This document shows, one piece after another, positions 45,649 through 53,609 of a DNA stretch of 64,000 nt; positions within the stretch are counted from its first letter, which is position 1, and the number at the start of each line of letters is the position of its first letter. A program made the translations under genes and the position numbers. The stretch covers positions 603,647 through 667,646 of the forward strand of contig NZ_JAEKJZ010000002.1 in the NCBI RefSeq assembly GCF_017309185.1, read 5' to 3'. Source of the DNA: Roseibium aggregatum (GTDB lineage Bacteria > Pseudomonadota > Alphaproteobacteria > Rhizobiales > Stappiaceae). The notes under the pieces were generated by a model. That model worked only from the letters and a program-made list of their open reading frames with translations, ran no database searches and was not told the origin of the DNA.

Positions 45649-46275
45649 ATGACACTTGAGCTATATCTGGCCTATATCACCGCGACCCTGATTGTTCTCG
45701 CGATCCCGGGCCCCACCATCATGCTGGTGATCAGTTACGCCCTGACACAAGGCAAGAAGTCTGCATTCGCCAGTGTTGTGGGTGTCGGGCTGGGCGATGC
45801 CACCGCTGCGGCGGCTTCGCTCTTGGGGCTGGGAGCGGTCCTTGCGGCTTCGGCGACCGCTTTCACCATACTCAAATGGATTGGCGCTGCTTACCTTGTC
45901 TGGATCGGCATCAAAATGTGGTGCAGCCGTCCGGCACCTCTCGGGACCCGGCAGGTTGCCGACGTACCGGCCCGCAAGATTTTCTGGAACGCCTATGTCG
46001 TCACATCGCTGAATCCCAAGGGCATCGTTTTCTTCATAGCCTTTCTGCCGCATTTTATCGCCCCCCAGGCCCCGGTCGTCCCCCAGCTTGCCTTGCTGGG
46101 CACGACGTTCGTGGTGCTCGGCATCCTGAACGCTGCAATCTATGCCTTGGCCGCGGCCGCGATAGGCCGGAGACTGAGAAACCCCTCGCTCATGAACCTG
46201 GTGAACAAGGTCGGCGGCGGATTTTTGATCTCCGCTGCAGCCATGACTGCCGCGCTTAAACGGAGCGCAGCCTAG
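45649..46275 (+). CDS. LysE/RhtB-family amino-acid exporter
   Basis: 208 residues with about six membrane segments. The N-terminal AIPGPTIMLVISYALTQGKK with its conserved GP, followed by GVGLGDATAAAAS and WIGAAYLVWIGIKMW, marks the LysE/RhtB family. These carriers export homoserine, threonine, lysine or related compounds. It is divergent from the extensin-like gene by 92 bases. Substrate cannot be deduced. Confidence 0.88.
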   Translation: MTLELYLAYITATLIVLAIPGPTIMLVISYALTQGKKSAFASVVGVGLGDATAAAASLLGLGAVLAASATAFTILKWIGAAYLVWIGIKMWCSRPAPLGTRQVADVPARKIFWNAYVVTSLNPKGIVFFIAFLPHFIAPQAPVVPQLALLGTTFVVLGILNAAIYALAAAAIGRRLRNPSLMNLVNKVGGGFLISAAAMTAALKRSAA

Positions 46276-46319
46276 GATTTCAGGAAAACGGGATCTGTTG
46301 CGGTTCCGCGGAAATCCGC

Positions 46320-47435
46320 TTATTTCGCATCTGCGGCGGAAGGAGCTTTGCGGCCCGTTTTGCCTTTCGAAGCCAACCCGGAACCCGCTTGCTTGAGAGC
46401 TTCCAGGGACCTGCGGGCCCCTTCCGATGACAAGGCCGAGTAGCGCTGAATGGAAGCGTTAAGCTCGTGACCGCCCAGACGAAGACGGCGCGCCCGCATG
46501 GTCAGGATATCTTTGTAAGCAACCGGCGTGACGTCGTTTGCCTTGCACAGAATGACAAGAGGCTTGTCGTTGGCGCTGAGCAACAATTGCGAGACCGCCG
46601 CCGGGGGCAACTCGCTCACCTTGGCAAGCAAAATGCCCAACTCGACAGTTCTGTCAGCACGGGCAAAGGCACTCACCGCGTCATCGATGCTCGTTTTCTT
46701 GCTAACCACATCCTTGATCAGAGCGTTCGATTCTTCCCGCGTTTCATCCAGGCGATGCGCGCGCGCCGCAACCTCTGTCGCGGCACGCTCGGCCAGCAAC
46801 TGAACAAGCGTGCTGTCGGCGCCCAGAACGGAAATGCGTTCCTTCAATTGCTCGGTCAAGAACGGCAGCAACAGTTTGGCGGCCTCGTCAGGCAGGTCCG
46901 GTCGGTTGACGAGCGCGGCCTGAATGCTTTCGTCAGACTTTGCCTTTTCAACGAGCTTTATGAAGGAGGAATCCGCGAATTCGGCGCCCTGGTTTTCGGC
47001 AACTTTGCTTAAAACCTTCGCGTTGCCCCGCTCCACCAAAACCGCCGTGACCGTTTTGTCGACCGTTTTGCGACCCGCTATGGCGCCGAGATGGTCCATG
47101 GAAGCTGTCGCAGCGATTGACTGAAGGTCTTCCGAAGTCAGCGCCGGCGAATTTTTCAGGACCGGCTCGGCCACCTTGAAAGTATCGTTGGCCAGCTTGA
47201 CCATGAGCTCCCGAGGACCTTTTTCGTGACACATCCTTTTTGAAAGAACGATTCGCGTTTCTTCTTCCAGCTGGCCCAGGACCTTCAGGACAATGTCGCC
47301 GAATAGCAGGCTGATCTGTTCGTCCCGATCGTCGCCGGCCGAGAAAAACAGGTCCGTCAAAGAGCTGACAAAGCTCTTCCGTCCTGCGGAACTTTGATCC
47401 CGCGCCAGGTCAGAAAGTTTTGAAAGACTGAACAT
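46320..47435 (-). CDS. DUF2336 domain protein
   Basis: 371 residues, mostly alpha-helical, start at the ATG preceded by GGAGAGGTG; a GTG one codon earlier is also in frame. The DUF2336 pattern is clear: LSDLARDQSSAGRKSFVSSL, LFGDIVLKVLGQLEEETRI, LSKRM, and HEAT-like helical repeats with ERGNAKVLSKVAEN. The family is nearly restricted to Alphaproteobacteria and a Caulobacter member (PopJ region) has been linked to regulation, but function here is unknown. The Lys/Ala-rich C-terminus is disordered. Confidence 0.82.
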   Translation of the reverse strand: MFSLSKLSDLARDQSSAGRKSFVSSLTDLFFSAGDDRDEQISLLFGDIVLKVLGQLEEETRIVLSKRMCHEKGPRELMVKLANDTFKVAEPVLKNSPALTSEDLQSIAATASMDHLGAIAGRKTVDKTVTAVLVERGNAKVLSKVAENQGAEFADSSFIKLVEKAKSDESIQAALVNRPDLPDEAAKLLLPFLTEQLKERISVLGADSTLVQLLAERAATEVAARAHRLDETREESNALIKDVVSKKTSIDDAVSAFARADRTVELGILLAKVSELPPAAVSQLLLSANDKPLVILCKANDVTPVAYKDILTMRARRLRLGGHELNASIQRYSALSSEGARRSLEALKQAGSGLASKGKTGRKAPSAADAK

Positions 47436-47814
47436 CACCTCTCCGGAACGCTCCTCGCGTTAACCCCGACGTTATCAAAGGCCTGTTAACATTAGACTAC
47501 TGAATGGAGACCCGGTCTCTTCGAATAGCTTCTGCGTTTCAGCAGCGGCAACCGGGCCGGTGCCCTTCCTAATTCGCAAGAGGCAAACCGGGCAGATAAC
47601 GATACGACACCCGGATCGAGAAAGTTTGCCGCGAAATTTGGCCGACAGTCGCTGCGCTGCATCATGTGCGCCATCAAGGCTTAACTTTTTCGCCGTCGGA
47701 CGCCCCTTCGCAAAGAGCAACTGCTCATTGCATTGCAATATCTTTTTTGCTTCGTTTTGAAATTTCCCTGCCTTAGTATCGCCCGGTCAAACAGGGGTAA
47801 TCGGGAGTGGACAG
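47436..47814. other. Intergenic region
   Basis: 379 bases between the DUF2336 gene and a short membrane peptide gene. Open frames here lack ribosome binding sites and look non-coding. The last 60 bases are AT-rich (TTTTTTGC..TTCGTTTTG) and probably hold the promoter of the peptide gene, but I cannot name hexamers confidently. Confidence 0.4.
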
Positions 47815-47898
47815 ATGACCAACGTACGGAACCTGAACATGATTGCCTTTCTCGTGGCCTTCGCCTTTCTGGCTGCGATTGTGGTGGGTGTTATCTGA
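47815..47898 (+). CDS. 27-residue single-span membrane peptide
   Basis: A short open frame with ATG at 47815, GGGAG 7-8 bases upstream and a TGA at 47896. The product starts MTNVRNLNM and continues with a 17-residue hydrophobic segment (IAFLVAFAFLAAIVVGV) ending at the C-terminus, so it would be a minimal bitopic membrane protein. The strong ribosome site, typical amphipathic N-terminus and pure hydrophobic span argue for a real gene, but there is no homology evidence. No function is proposed. Confidence 0.55.
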   Translation: MTNVRNLNMIAFLVAFAFLAAIVVGVI

Positions 47899-48085
47899 GA
47901 TAGATAACAAGTGAATGTTTGAACGAGACCTGCTGGCAGAAGCGGGCGGCAAACCGATCTGAAAAGGAAATAGCGGCAGCCGGTTCCGGCCCGAACCGCC
48001 GCACCAGAAGGGAGCGGCGGACGGCAGGGACATATCCGGTCACCGCCCACGTCTCCTGTTTCTTCTGTCCAAACAGACAGTCTGC

Positions 48086-48685
48086 TCAAGCGGCAATCTC
48101 CAGCGTGCGGGTCAAAGCTGCATCGCGCCTGGAAGGGTCCACCATCAACTGGTCGGCCGCGATGAAAGAAACATCCGTAATGCCGACAAAACCCAGGACA
48201 TGTTTGAGATAGGTCGCAGCGTAATCGATGTCCGACCCGACTTTGGTGCCGCCCGACGCCACAATCACGTATGCCTTCTTGTCTTCCAGCAGACCTACCG
48301 GGCCATCTTCCGTGTATTTGAAGGTTTCCCGCGCCCGCGCGATAAGATCGACCCAGGCTTTCAGTGCGGCCGGTATCGAAAAGTTGTAGATCGGCGTTCC
48401 GATGACAATCGTATCGGCGGCTTTCAGTTCGGCAACAAGAGTGTCGGACAACGCGAGCGTCTTGCGTTGCGTCTCGCTGCGCTGCTCAGGATCCGTGAAG
48501 CTCGCGCCAATCCAGTCTTCATCCAGAAAAGGCAGACCTTGAGAAATATCCCGGCTCACAACCTTTGCCTCGGGGTACCTGTGCTGAAGACGCTCCACCA
48601 GCTTTCCCGAAAGCTCACGCGTCACGGAACCGGATTTACGCGCCGAGGCGTCAATTTGAAGAATGGTTTTTGACGGACTGCTCAT
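48086..48685 (-). CDS. azoR: FMN-dependent NADH-azoreductase
   Basis: 199-residue flavodoxin-fold quinone/azo reductase. Residues ILQIDASARKSGSVTRELSG start the FMN loop; IVIGTPIYNFSIPAALKAW and YVIVASGGTKVGS are the second and third FMN contacts. It uses NADH to reduce quinones and azo compounds. ATG at 48685 has GGAG upstream; the much longer open frame reaching 49318 is antisense to the next gene and non-coding. It is divergent from the GlxA-type regulator, which may regulate it. Confidence 0.92.
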   Translation of the reverse strand: MSSPSKTILQIDASARKSGSVTRELSGKLVERLQHRYPEAKVVSRDISQGLPFLDEDWIGASFTDPEQRSETQRKTLALSDTLVAELKAADTIVIGTPIYNFSIPAALKAWVDLIARARETFKYTEDGPVGLLEDKKAYVIVASGGTKVGSDIDYAATYLKHVLGFVGITDVSFIAADQLMVDPSRRDAALTRTLEIAA

Positions 48686-49035
48686 GGTTTTCTCCGATCG
48701 AGTAAAGCCGGTGCCTGGCCTGTTGTTCACAATTTCGAGATATGTATTGAAATTCACAGCCACTAGGTCTGTTTTTGTGAACAGTCTGTCTTTCCGGTTG
48801 TCTTCCACCTTTGAACAAAGGCGGTTCAAGTACCCGTCCCAGACCCGGGTAAACGCACGGCCAAAACGGTCTTCGCGGGCTGTCGGCTTTGTAAGTAGCC
48901 TTGCAAAGAATTTGAGAACTTCTTGCAAATAACCGGCGGCCATCTTGATTTTTTTTAAAAAACAGCCAGCAACGAGCCCACAAAGGTCAGATATCGGAAT
49001 ATAAAGTACTTGGATCGGGCTGGGGGGAAGGAAAA
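48686..49035. other. Divergent intergenic region between azoR and the GlxA-type regulator
   Basis: 350 bases with no supported gene. It must hold both divergent promoters; the AT-rich stretch around 48945-48965 (GATTTTTTTTAAAAAAC) is the most promoter-like part. I see no clear operator. Confidence 0.4.
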
Positions 49036-50076
49036 ATGCGCCAAATCTCGGTGAGCCTCGTATGTTTGCCGGAAGTGGAGGCAAGCACGCTCTATGGAGC
49101 GGGAGATGCCTTCGTGGCAAGCGGTGGGCTGTGGAAGGCGATGACGGGAACGGAAGCCCCGAAGAACTGCATCTTCGTTCCCGAGACCGTAGGCCATGAA
49201 GCCGGTCAGGTGACGTCCAGTTTCGGCTTTCCAATCGTTGTCCAGAAAAGCTTCCGCGACATGGCTGAGACGGATATCGTTTACATTCCTTCGCTTCTGA
49301 TCGGCGACCTGCCGGCATTCGCGCAAGCCAACAAGGAAGCCGTCGACTGGATCAGAACACAGTACCGGAACGGCGCGATAGTTGCAGCGGCTTGCACCGG
49401 AACCTTGCTGCTTGCGGAAACCGGACTGCTGGATCATGCACCTGCCACCTCCCACTGGGCGGCTGCCGGCCTGATGAAAAGCCACCACCCCAATGTGCAA
49501 CTGGCGGAAAGACGGATCTTGTCCTTCGCCGGAAAGGGGCAGAGGCTGATAACCGCTGGCGGAGCCTCTTCCTGGCAGGACCTTTGCCTGTATCTGATCA
49601 TGCGCTTCGCGGGGATGGAAACCGCAAGGGAGGTCTCCAAGCTGTTCCTGTTTCAGTGGCATCGCGACGGCCAGACGCCCTATGCAGCTCTCCAGCGAAA
49701 CACACAGCACGACGATGCCATTATCGGGCAGGCCCAGCTTTGGCTCGCCGAGAACTATGAACATCCCCGCGCCCTGGCGACTGCGGTGGAAACGTCGGGT
49801 CTCAACGAACGGACGTTCAACCGCCGTTTCAACGCCGCCACCGGGCTCGCACCTTCGGAGTATCTGCAACTCCTCAGACTTGAGGAAGCCAAGCAGATCC
49901 TTGAAACGACGCCCCTTTCTGTTGAAGAGATCGCGGCAAAAGTCGGCTATTCGGACGAAGCCTCCTTCCGCCGCCTTTTCAAGCGCATTGTCGGCATGAC
50001 GCCGGCCGAATACCGCCGGAAATATGTCTTTCCGACGCGCGAGCAAATCGAGGAAAAGGGCGGCTTCGGACGTTGA
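49036..50076 (+). CDS. GlxA-family regulator (DJ-1/PfpI domain plus AraC HTH)
   Basis: 346 residues, GGGGAAGG before the ATG. Residues 1-~190 form a DJ-1/PfpI-like domain with the nucleophile-elbow cysteine in VAAACTGTLLLAETGLLD (about residue 118), FVPETVGHEAG and ITAGGASSWQDLCLYLI. Residues ~245-335 are an AraC-type double HTH: LATAVETSGLNERTFNRRF, then VEEIAAKVGYSDEASFRRLF and GMTPAEYRRKY. Known relatives sense glycine betaine, carnitine or arginine derivatives. Ligand unknown. Confidence 0.9.
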   Translation: MRQISVSLVCLPEVEASTLYGAGDAFVASGGLWKAMTGTEAPKNCIFVPETVGHEAGQVTSSFGFPIVVQKSFRDMAETDIVYIPSLLIGDLPAFAQANKEAVDWIRTQYRNGAIVAAACTGTLLLAETGLLDHAPATSHWAAAGLMKSHHPNVQLAERRILSFAGKGQRLITAGGASSWQDLCLYLIMRFAGMETAREVSKLFLFQWHRDGQTPYAALQRNTQHDDAIIGQAQLWLAENYEHPRALATAVETSGLNERTFNRRFNAATGLAPSEYLQLLRLEEAKQILETTPLSVEEIAAKVGYSDEASFRRLFKRIVGMTPAEYRRKYVFPTREQIEEKGGFGR

Positions 50077-50141
50077 TGGGGATCGGCGCGTTCAAACGCG
50101 CACGACCCTGCCCTTCAACGCGGCTGTGCTTTTCGATTGCC

Positions 50142-50906
50142 TCAACTTCCGGCACTCCCAATCTTGGTCCCACCGGAGGCCTTGAACCGCGGAATCGGGA
50201 GCAGCATCGGAACCTCTCGCCGGTAGCATGCATACTCCGCCCCGAAGAGCCGCAGCAACGAACGCTCCTCAAAGTATAGGCCGATGAGCATGTAGAGCGT
50301 CATGGAGCCCGCGAACAGCGCATGTCCGGCGGTCATATGCGGCGTACACCAGAAAATCAGGAGAGAACCGGCCTGCATCGGGTGGCGCACAAACCGGTAC
50401 AGTGCCGGTGTTTGGAAACCGTGCTGCGGCAATTCCTGCTTGCGAAAGTTGCACCAGACCTGGCGCAGGCCGAAAAGCTCGAAATGATCGATCAGATGCG
50501 TCGACCAGAGCACGACGGCGGCGCCAGCGAGGAACGCACCGTAAAACGGGAAAGCTGCCCATCCCGAAAAAGACCAGATTTCCGCCGGCAACGGACGCCA
50601 GACCCACATGACAAGCGCCAGACAGCATGTCGCCTGCAGCACGAAAACACTCCGTTCCGCAGCCGGGGAAACGATCTTCGTCCAACGCGTTTTGAAGCCT
50701 TCCCGCGCCATGAGACTGTGGAGAAAGCCGAACAGGATAACCGCGCCTAAATTGACAGACACCGCGCTCAAGAGGGGTCCGCTCGCACCGGAATTGATTG
50801 TCTTGGGAACTCCGATCTCGAGCAGGAAAGCCGCCAGGTAAACAAAGATCGCATTGAACAGAAGGTAAGTCGTTAATCCAAAAACCAAAATCATAACTCG
50901 TGACAT
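50142..50906 (-). CDS. mddA: MddA/NnrU-like membrane methyltransferase
   Basis: 254 residues from MSRVMILVFG (AAGGAAAACG upstream). About five membrane segments and a C-terminal isoprenylcysteine-methyltransferase-like region with FRKQELPQHGFQTPALYRF, VRHPMQAGSLLIFWCTPHMT and IGLYFEERSLLRLFG then YACYRREVPMLLP. This pattern matches methanethiol S-methyltransferase MddA, which makes dimethyl sulfide from methanethiol with SAM. The family assignment comes from the C-terminal motif; activity towards methanethiol is inferred. Convergent with the GlxA gene. Confidence 0.65.
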   Translation of the reverse strand: MSRVMILVFGLTTYLLFNAIFVYLAAFLLEIGVPKTINSGASGPLLSAVSVNLGAVILFGFLHSLMAREGFKTRWTKIVSPAAERSVFVLQATCCLALVMWVWRPLPAEIWSFSGWAAFPFYGAFLAGAAVVLWSTHLIDHFELFGLRQVWCNFRKQELPQHGFQTPALYRFVRHPMQAGSLLIFWCTPHMTAGHALFAGSMTLYMLIGLYFEERSLLRLFGAEYACYRREVPMLLPIPRFKASGGTKIGSAGS

Positions 50907-51130
50907 CTCGTTTTCCTTCACACAATTTGCCTTCAGGCAGGTGACGGATAGATGAGCCACGGAAGCTTTGAGTTTGAGGGGCGTTTCGGACAGGACCGTG
51001 CCGGATCGGACGGCTACGTCCCAACGAGTCGTGTAATTTCGGTTGGTAGCGCGGGCTGAACGGAGGAGCCTTCACGTAGCGAACCGGTGCCTGGAAGGCG
51101 TTCAGAACCGCTCGAACCGGACGCTTCAGA

Positions 51131-51316
51131 TCAAGACCTCTCCTTGAACCAGGTGCTGTGGATCTTGGCGGCGATTTGAACCAGAAGCCAGACAGCCCCA
51201 AGGACCGGCAACACAAGCTGTGCCTCGGTGGCAAGCCATTCGATCCAGTTGTGAATTCGCGGCCACGCAAGGGCGCCCACGGCGACCGGCGCGGTAATCA
51301 TGTCCTGTTTGGTCAA
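51131..51316 (-). CDS. Small phage membrane protein, possible holin or lysis accessory
   Basis: 61 residues from a TTG (51316) with GGGGGG about 6 bases upstream, partly overlapping the Rz1-like gene in another frame. One hydrophobic segment (AQLVLPVLGAVWLLVQIA) and a basic C-terminus ending in KERS. It is the last gene of the lysis cassette, so a holin or antiholin is plausible. Family not recognised. Confidence 0.45.
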   Translation of the reverse strand: MTKQDMITAPVAVGALAWPRIHNWIEWLATEAQLVLPVLGAVWLLVQIAAKIHSTWFKERS

Positions 51317-51615
51317 TTCGCCCCCCTTTCGAAGCCGGTCCTGATCCCGTCGTACCAGCGCGCGCAGCGCCTCACCCGCGCGTTGGCCCGGTCGAGCGCG
51401 TTGTCTGTCCGGATCAGGGCCGTATCCAGCGGCTCGCCCTCGCGGACGCCCGAGCGCTCCCGCTTGCGGCAATCGTCCGGGTAGTTCGGCAAATTCCTGG
51501 AGGCCTCGGTTTCCCCGGTCCTTGTCGCGGCCAGGCGCAAGCGCGCGTCACCGGTTTCGCAGGCGGTCAACAAGAGCAGGCTGCACAACGCAGCTATCCT
51601 CGACGGTCGAAACAT
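51313..51615 (-). CDS. Outer-membrane spanin lipoprotein (Rz1-like), nested
   Basis: 100 residues starting MFRPSRIAALCSLLLLTAC, a lipoprotein signal peptide with lipobox cysteine; the start is chosen because it opens this signal. The mature part is charged and carries NYPDDCRKRERSG typical of phage spanins, although longer than lambda Rz1. Its start lies 68 bases inside the Rz-like gene in another frame, the nested or overlapping arrangement known for Rz/Rz1 pairs that fuse inner and outer membranes at lysis. Confidence 0.75.
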   Translation of the reverse strand: MFRPSRIAALCSLLLLTACETGDARLRLAATRTGETEASRNLPNYPDDCRKRERSGVREGEPLDTALIRTDNALDRANARVRRCARWYDGIRTGFERGAN

Positions 51616-51907
51616 GGTGTTCCAGCTCCTGTGCGGTGGCTTCCGCGTCGGCGGTGGCCTTTTCGATTTCGGTTTGCAGTTCCCGGTTGACCGCATCGGC
51701 CACCGTCTTGCGGCGTTTGAGTTCTTGCAGCTCAGCCCGGGCCGCGGTCAGTTCGGCCTTGGCCACAAGCCCGGTCCTGGCAATACGCACCGCCGCGGCC
51801 TTGTCGACCTGATGCAAAACAAAAAGGCCGCCCAGGAAGGCGGCCCCAATGACAAGCTTGCGGAGAAACGGGCTTTGCCAAACCGCCCCGAGAATGGTCG
51901 CGATCAT
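51548..51907 (-). CDS. Inner-membrane spanin (Rz-like)
   Basis: 119 residues: N-terminal membrane segment (LVIGAAFLGGLFVLHQV, about 18-34) and a long coiled coil (about 50-105: AELTAARAELQELKRRKTVA, continuing QTEIEKATADAEATAQELE), the i-spanin layout. The ATG at 51907 overlaps the endolysin stop (51904) by four bases. The end of the gene overlaps the Rz1-like start. A terminator-like hairpin at 51826-51845 sits within its coding sequence. Confidence 0.75.
   Translation of the reverse strand: MIATILGAVWQSPFLRKLVIGAAFLGGLFVLHQVDKAAAVRIARTGLVAKAELTAARAELQELKRRKTVADAVNRELQTEIEKATADAEATAQELEHHVSTVEDSCVVQPALVDRLRNR
51826..51845 (-). terminator. Terminator-like hairpin inside the Rz-like gene
   Basis: GGCCGCC / GGCGGCC with a 6-base loop; on the minus strand it is followed by TTTTTGTTTT. 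In isolation this would be a good terminator, but it codes for GLFVLHQ of the membrane segment. Possible translation-dependent attenuation. Confidence 0.35.
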
Positions 51908-52410
51908 TTCAGGCCTGCCATGCAAAGCTCATATTCACCCATGCGGAGACGGTCGCCATGTTCCCGCCGCAGCACCAGGCCGCGAATGCGCTTCCCACCC
52001 GCCTTGTTGAACCAGGTCAGCGCCTTGCACGCACCGGCATACTGGCGGTCCCGCGCCCGCTTGGCCGCCGTTGACCGGCAGATCGCCCCGGTCCCGACGT
52101 TGTAAGCCGCATCCAGCATGGCGGCCTGCAAGCTCAGCGGCAGCGCGTCGTAACTGGAAACGCATTTCTGAAGCGGCCGCCGGTAGTCCTTTTCAAGGGT
52201 CTCGTAGAGCATGGCGGCGCACTCTTTGTCAGTGTAGGTGTCGCCCTTCTTCACACCCTTGGTTTCGCCGGTGCAGACAGTCCAGACCCGCCCGAGCCTG
52301 TCCCAATAGGCGGTGTTCTCGGTCCCCTCCCAGGGGACGGTCAGATAAGTTGCGGTCAGCGCGACCAGCCCAAGGCCGGAGGCGAGCGCCGCCTTGGCGC
52401 GTTTACTCAT
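51904..52410 (-). CDS. SAR-type phage endolysin, GH24 lysozyme
   Basis: 168 residues from the ATG at 52410. A weakly hydrophobic Ala/Gly/Thr-rich N-terminal segment (ALASGLGLVALTATYLTVP, about 8-26) looks like a signal-arrest-release anchor rather than a cleaved signal. The lysozyme domain shows the E...D...T triad in WEGTENTAYWDRLGRVWTV, then CTGETKGV, and LSLQAAMLDAAYNVGTGAIC and CKALTWFNKAGGKRIRGLVL of phage R21/P1-type enzymes. Overlaps the holin gene by 8 bases and the Rz gene by four. Confidence 0.9.
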   Translation of the reverse strand: MSKRAKAALASGLGLVALTATYLTVPWEGTENTAYWDRLGRVWTVCTGETKGVKKGDTYTDKECAAMLYETLEKDYRRPLQKCVSSYDALPLSLQAAMLDAAYNVGTGAICRSTAAKRARDRQYAGACKALTWFNKAGGKRIRGLVLRREHGDRLRMGEYELCMAGLK

Positions 52411-52615
52411 CGTCCATATCCTTTTGAGCGAGAATTCGACCGACAAACGCGCCCGCCGTTGCCAGCGCCGAGAGAGCGGCAAGCCGCCCCGGCGCAATGA
52501 AGTCACCCAGGAAGGGCAACGCGACTTCCGCGCCCGACAGCAAAGCCGCAAGCGCAATCAACCGTATGCTCCAGGCCCTTTGCAGGACCCGGCGCCAATC
52601 GGAAACGAGGTTCAT
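52403..52615 (-). CDS. Holin-like phage membrane protein (DUF7940 type)
   Basis: 70 residues, MNLVSDWRRVLQRAWSIRLI then two short hydrophobic segments (IALAALLSGAEVALPFL, LAALSALATAGAFVGRI) and a charged KDMDDE tail. This pattern resembles DUF7940 lysis-associated proteins that precede GH24 endolysins in many alphaproteobacterial prophages. It overlaps the endolysin start. Holin function inferred from position and topology. Confidence 0.65.
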   Translation of the reverse strand: MNLVSDWRRVLQRAWSIRLIALAALLSGAEVALPFLGDFIAPGRLAALSALATAGAFVGRILAQKDMDDE

Positions 52616-52638
52616 GGAAAAGCCCTTCAGGCATAAAA

Positions 52639-52659
52639 AAACCGCCTCAAGGGCGGTTT
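52639..52659 (-). terminator. Intrinsic terminator between methyltransferase and lysis genes
   Basis: AAACCGCC / GGCGGTTT with a 5-base loop; on the minus strand it is followed by an unbroken run of T. Placed after the TylF-like gene, it would limit read-through into the lysis cassette. Confidence 0.8.
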
Positions 52660-52683
52660 AAATCTGGTCGTAATTTCAGTTTG

Positions 52684-53418
52684 CTAGGGTTTTATCAGGA
52701 CACCGGAGCCCGTCGGCATTGTCAGGACCGATGTTCCTTTTGATGCCGCGAATTCGTTCCACATTTCATACTGCTCTTCGTTCGAACGGAACGCATAGTC
52801 GTCAATCAGTACAACCGCAGATCTCGAAACGCGATCCCAGAGTTCATTGATTACTTCTTTCTCATACAATGCGTGGTTCAGATCCACGGACAGGTATGCG
52901 ATTTTTTCAATTGGTGCCGCGGCTAAAGTTCCAGGCAGTTCACCCTTGATTAGCTTGGCATTCGGGAACGGAGCAAAGTTTTTCTCTGCGTACTCAAAGC
53001 AATCGAAATAAACTTTATTCTGTTTCCGAACTGACTCTCTGCCATCGTCCGGAATACCATTGAACGTATCGAATAGGAAAAAGTTGCGTGGGATATTTTG
53101 AAAGTTCAATGCGTGGCATATCGTGAGTGACAAGAGCCCCAGAAAGACACCACACTCAACAAAGTCTCCTTCAAGCGTAAGACCATGCCGAGCAGCCCAA
53201 ACTGCGGTGTGAGCCCGAAACCTAACGTCTTTGGTTCTGCCGCCCCATGCAGGCCGATTTCCTTCGACCGCCTTTTCCCAACCTCTTGCAAAGTCTGGAT
53301 CTTCCATGAAGGCAAGGTTCTTTTTACGGACAGCCAGATTGTCCCCTGTGTATTCAAAGCCTTCTACTACGGGCTTCTTAAATCTTTTTCGCACGGCTCG
53401 ACCGATTCCGAAGACCAC
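52684..53418 (-). CDS. TylF/MycF-like SAM-dependent methyltransferase in prophage
   Basis: 244 residues starting at a GTG with GGAGG upstream. The fold is that of macrocin O-methyltransferase family enzymes: DFVECGVFLGLLSLTICHAL is the SAM-binding motif I, NFFLFDTFNGIPDDG the acidic motif, YLSVDLNHALYEKEVINELW and VVLIDDYAFRSNEEQ the metal and catalytic region. The usual metal-binding aspartates (DD in LIDDYAF) are present. It is AT-richer than the genome and lies between the tail fibre and lysis genes, hence probably a virion-decoration or host-modifying moron gene. Substrate unknown. Confidence 0.78.
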   Translation of the reverse strand: MVFGIGRAVRKRFKKPVVEGFEYTGDNLAVRKKNLAFMEDPDFARGWEKAVEGNRPAWGGRTKDVRFRAHTAVWAARHGLTLEGDFVECGVFLGLLSLTICHALNFQNIPRNFFLFDTFNGIPDDGRESVRKQNKVYFDCFEYAEKNFAPFPNAKLIKGELPGTLAAAPIEKIAYLSVDLNHALYEKEVINELWDRVSRSAVVLIDDYAFRSNEEQYEMWNEFAASKGTSVLTMPTGSGVLIKP

Positions 53419-53609
53419 TTCACACCTCCACAGATAGAGCAGATGGCGGGTTTATAGCAGGTGACTTTAGACCGTCAAAAATTGTCTTTCTTAATGTCCC
53501 CGACTATCCGGCTTAAAAAATATATTTCACGACAGACGAAGAACATAAAAGACTTCGCCTCACCATCACCAACCTCGATAGATCGCTTTTGGCTCACGAG
53601 ATCAAATAA
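53419..53609. other. AT-rich spacer upstream of the methyltransferase
   Basis: 191 bases, clearly AT-richer than both flanks. It likely contains a separate promoter for the methyltransferase (for example TTGACG/TAAAGT-like words around 53465) but I cannot resolve it. The composition supports recent acquisition of this cargo segment. Confidence 0.4.

Noticed and set aside
48686..49318. N-terminal extension of the azoreductase frame
   Set aside because: It overlaps the start of the divergent GlxA-type gene and gives a low-complexity basic sequence; the normal azoR start has its own ribosome site.
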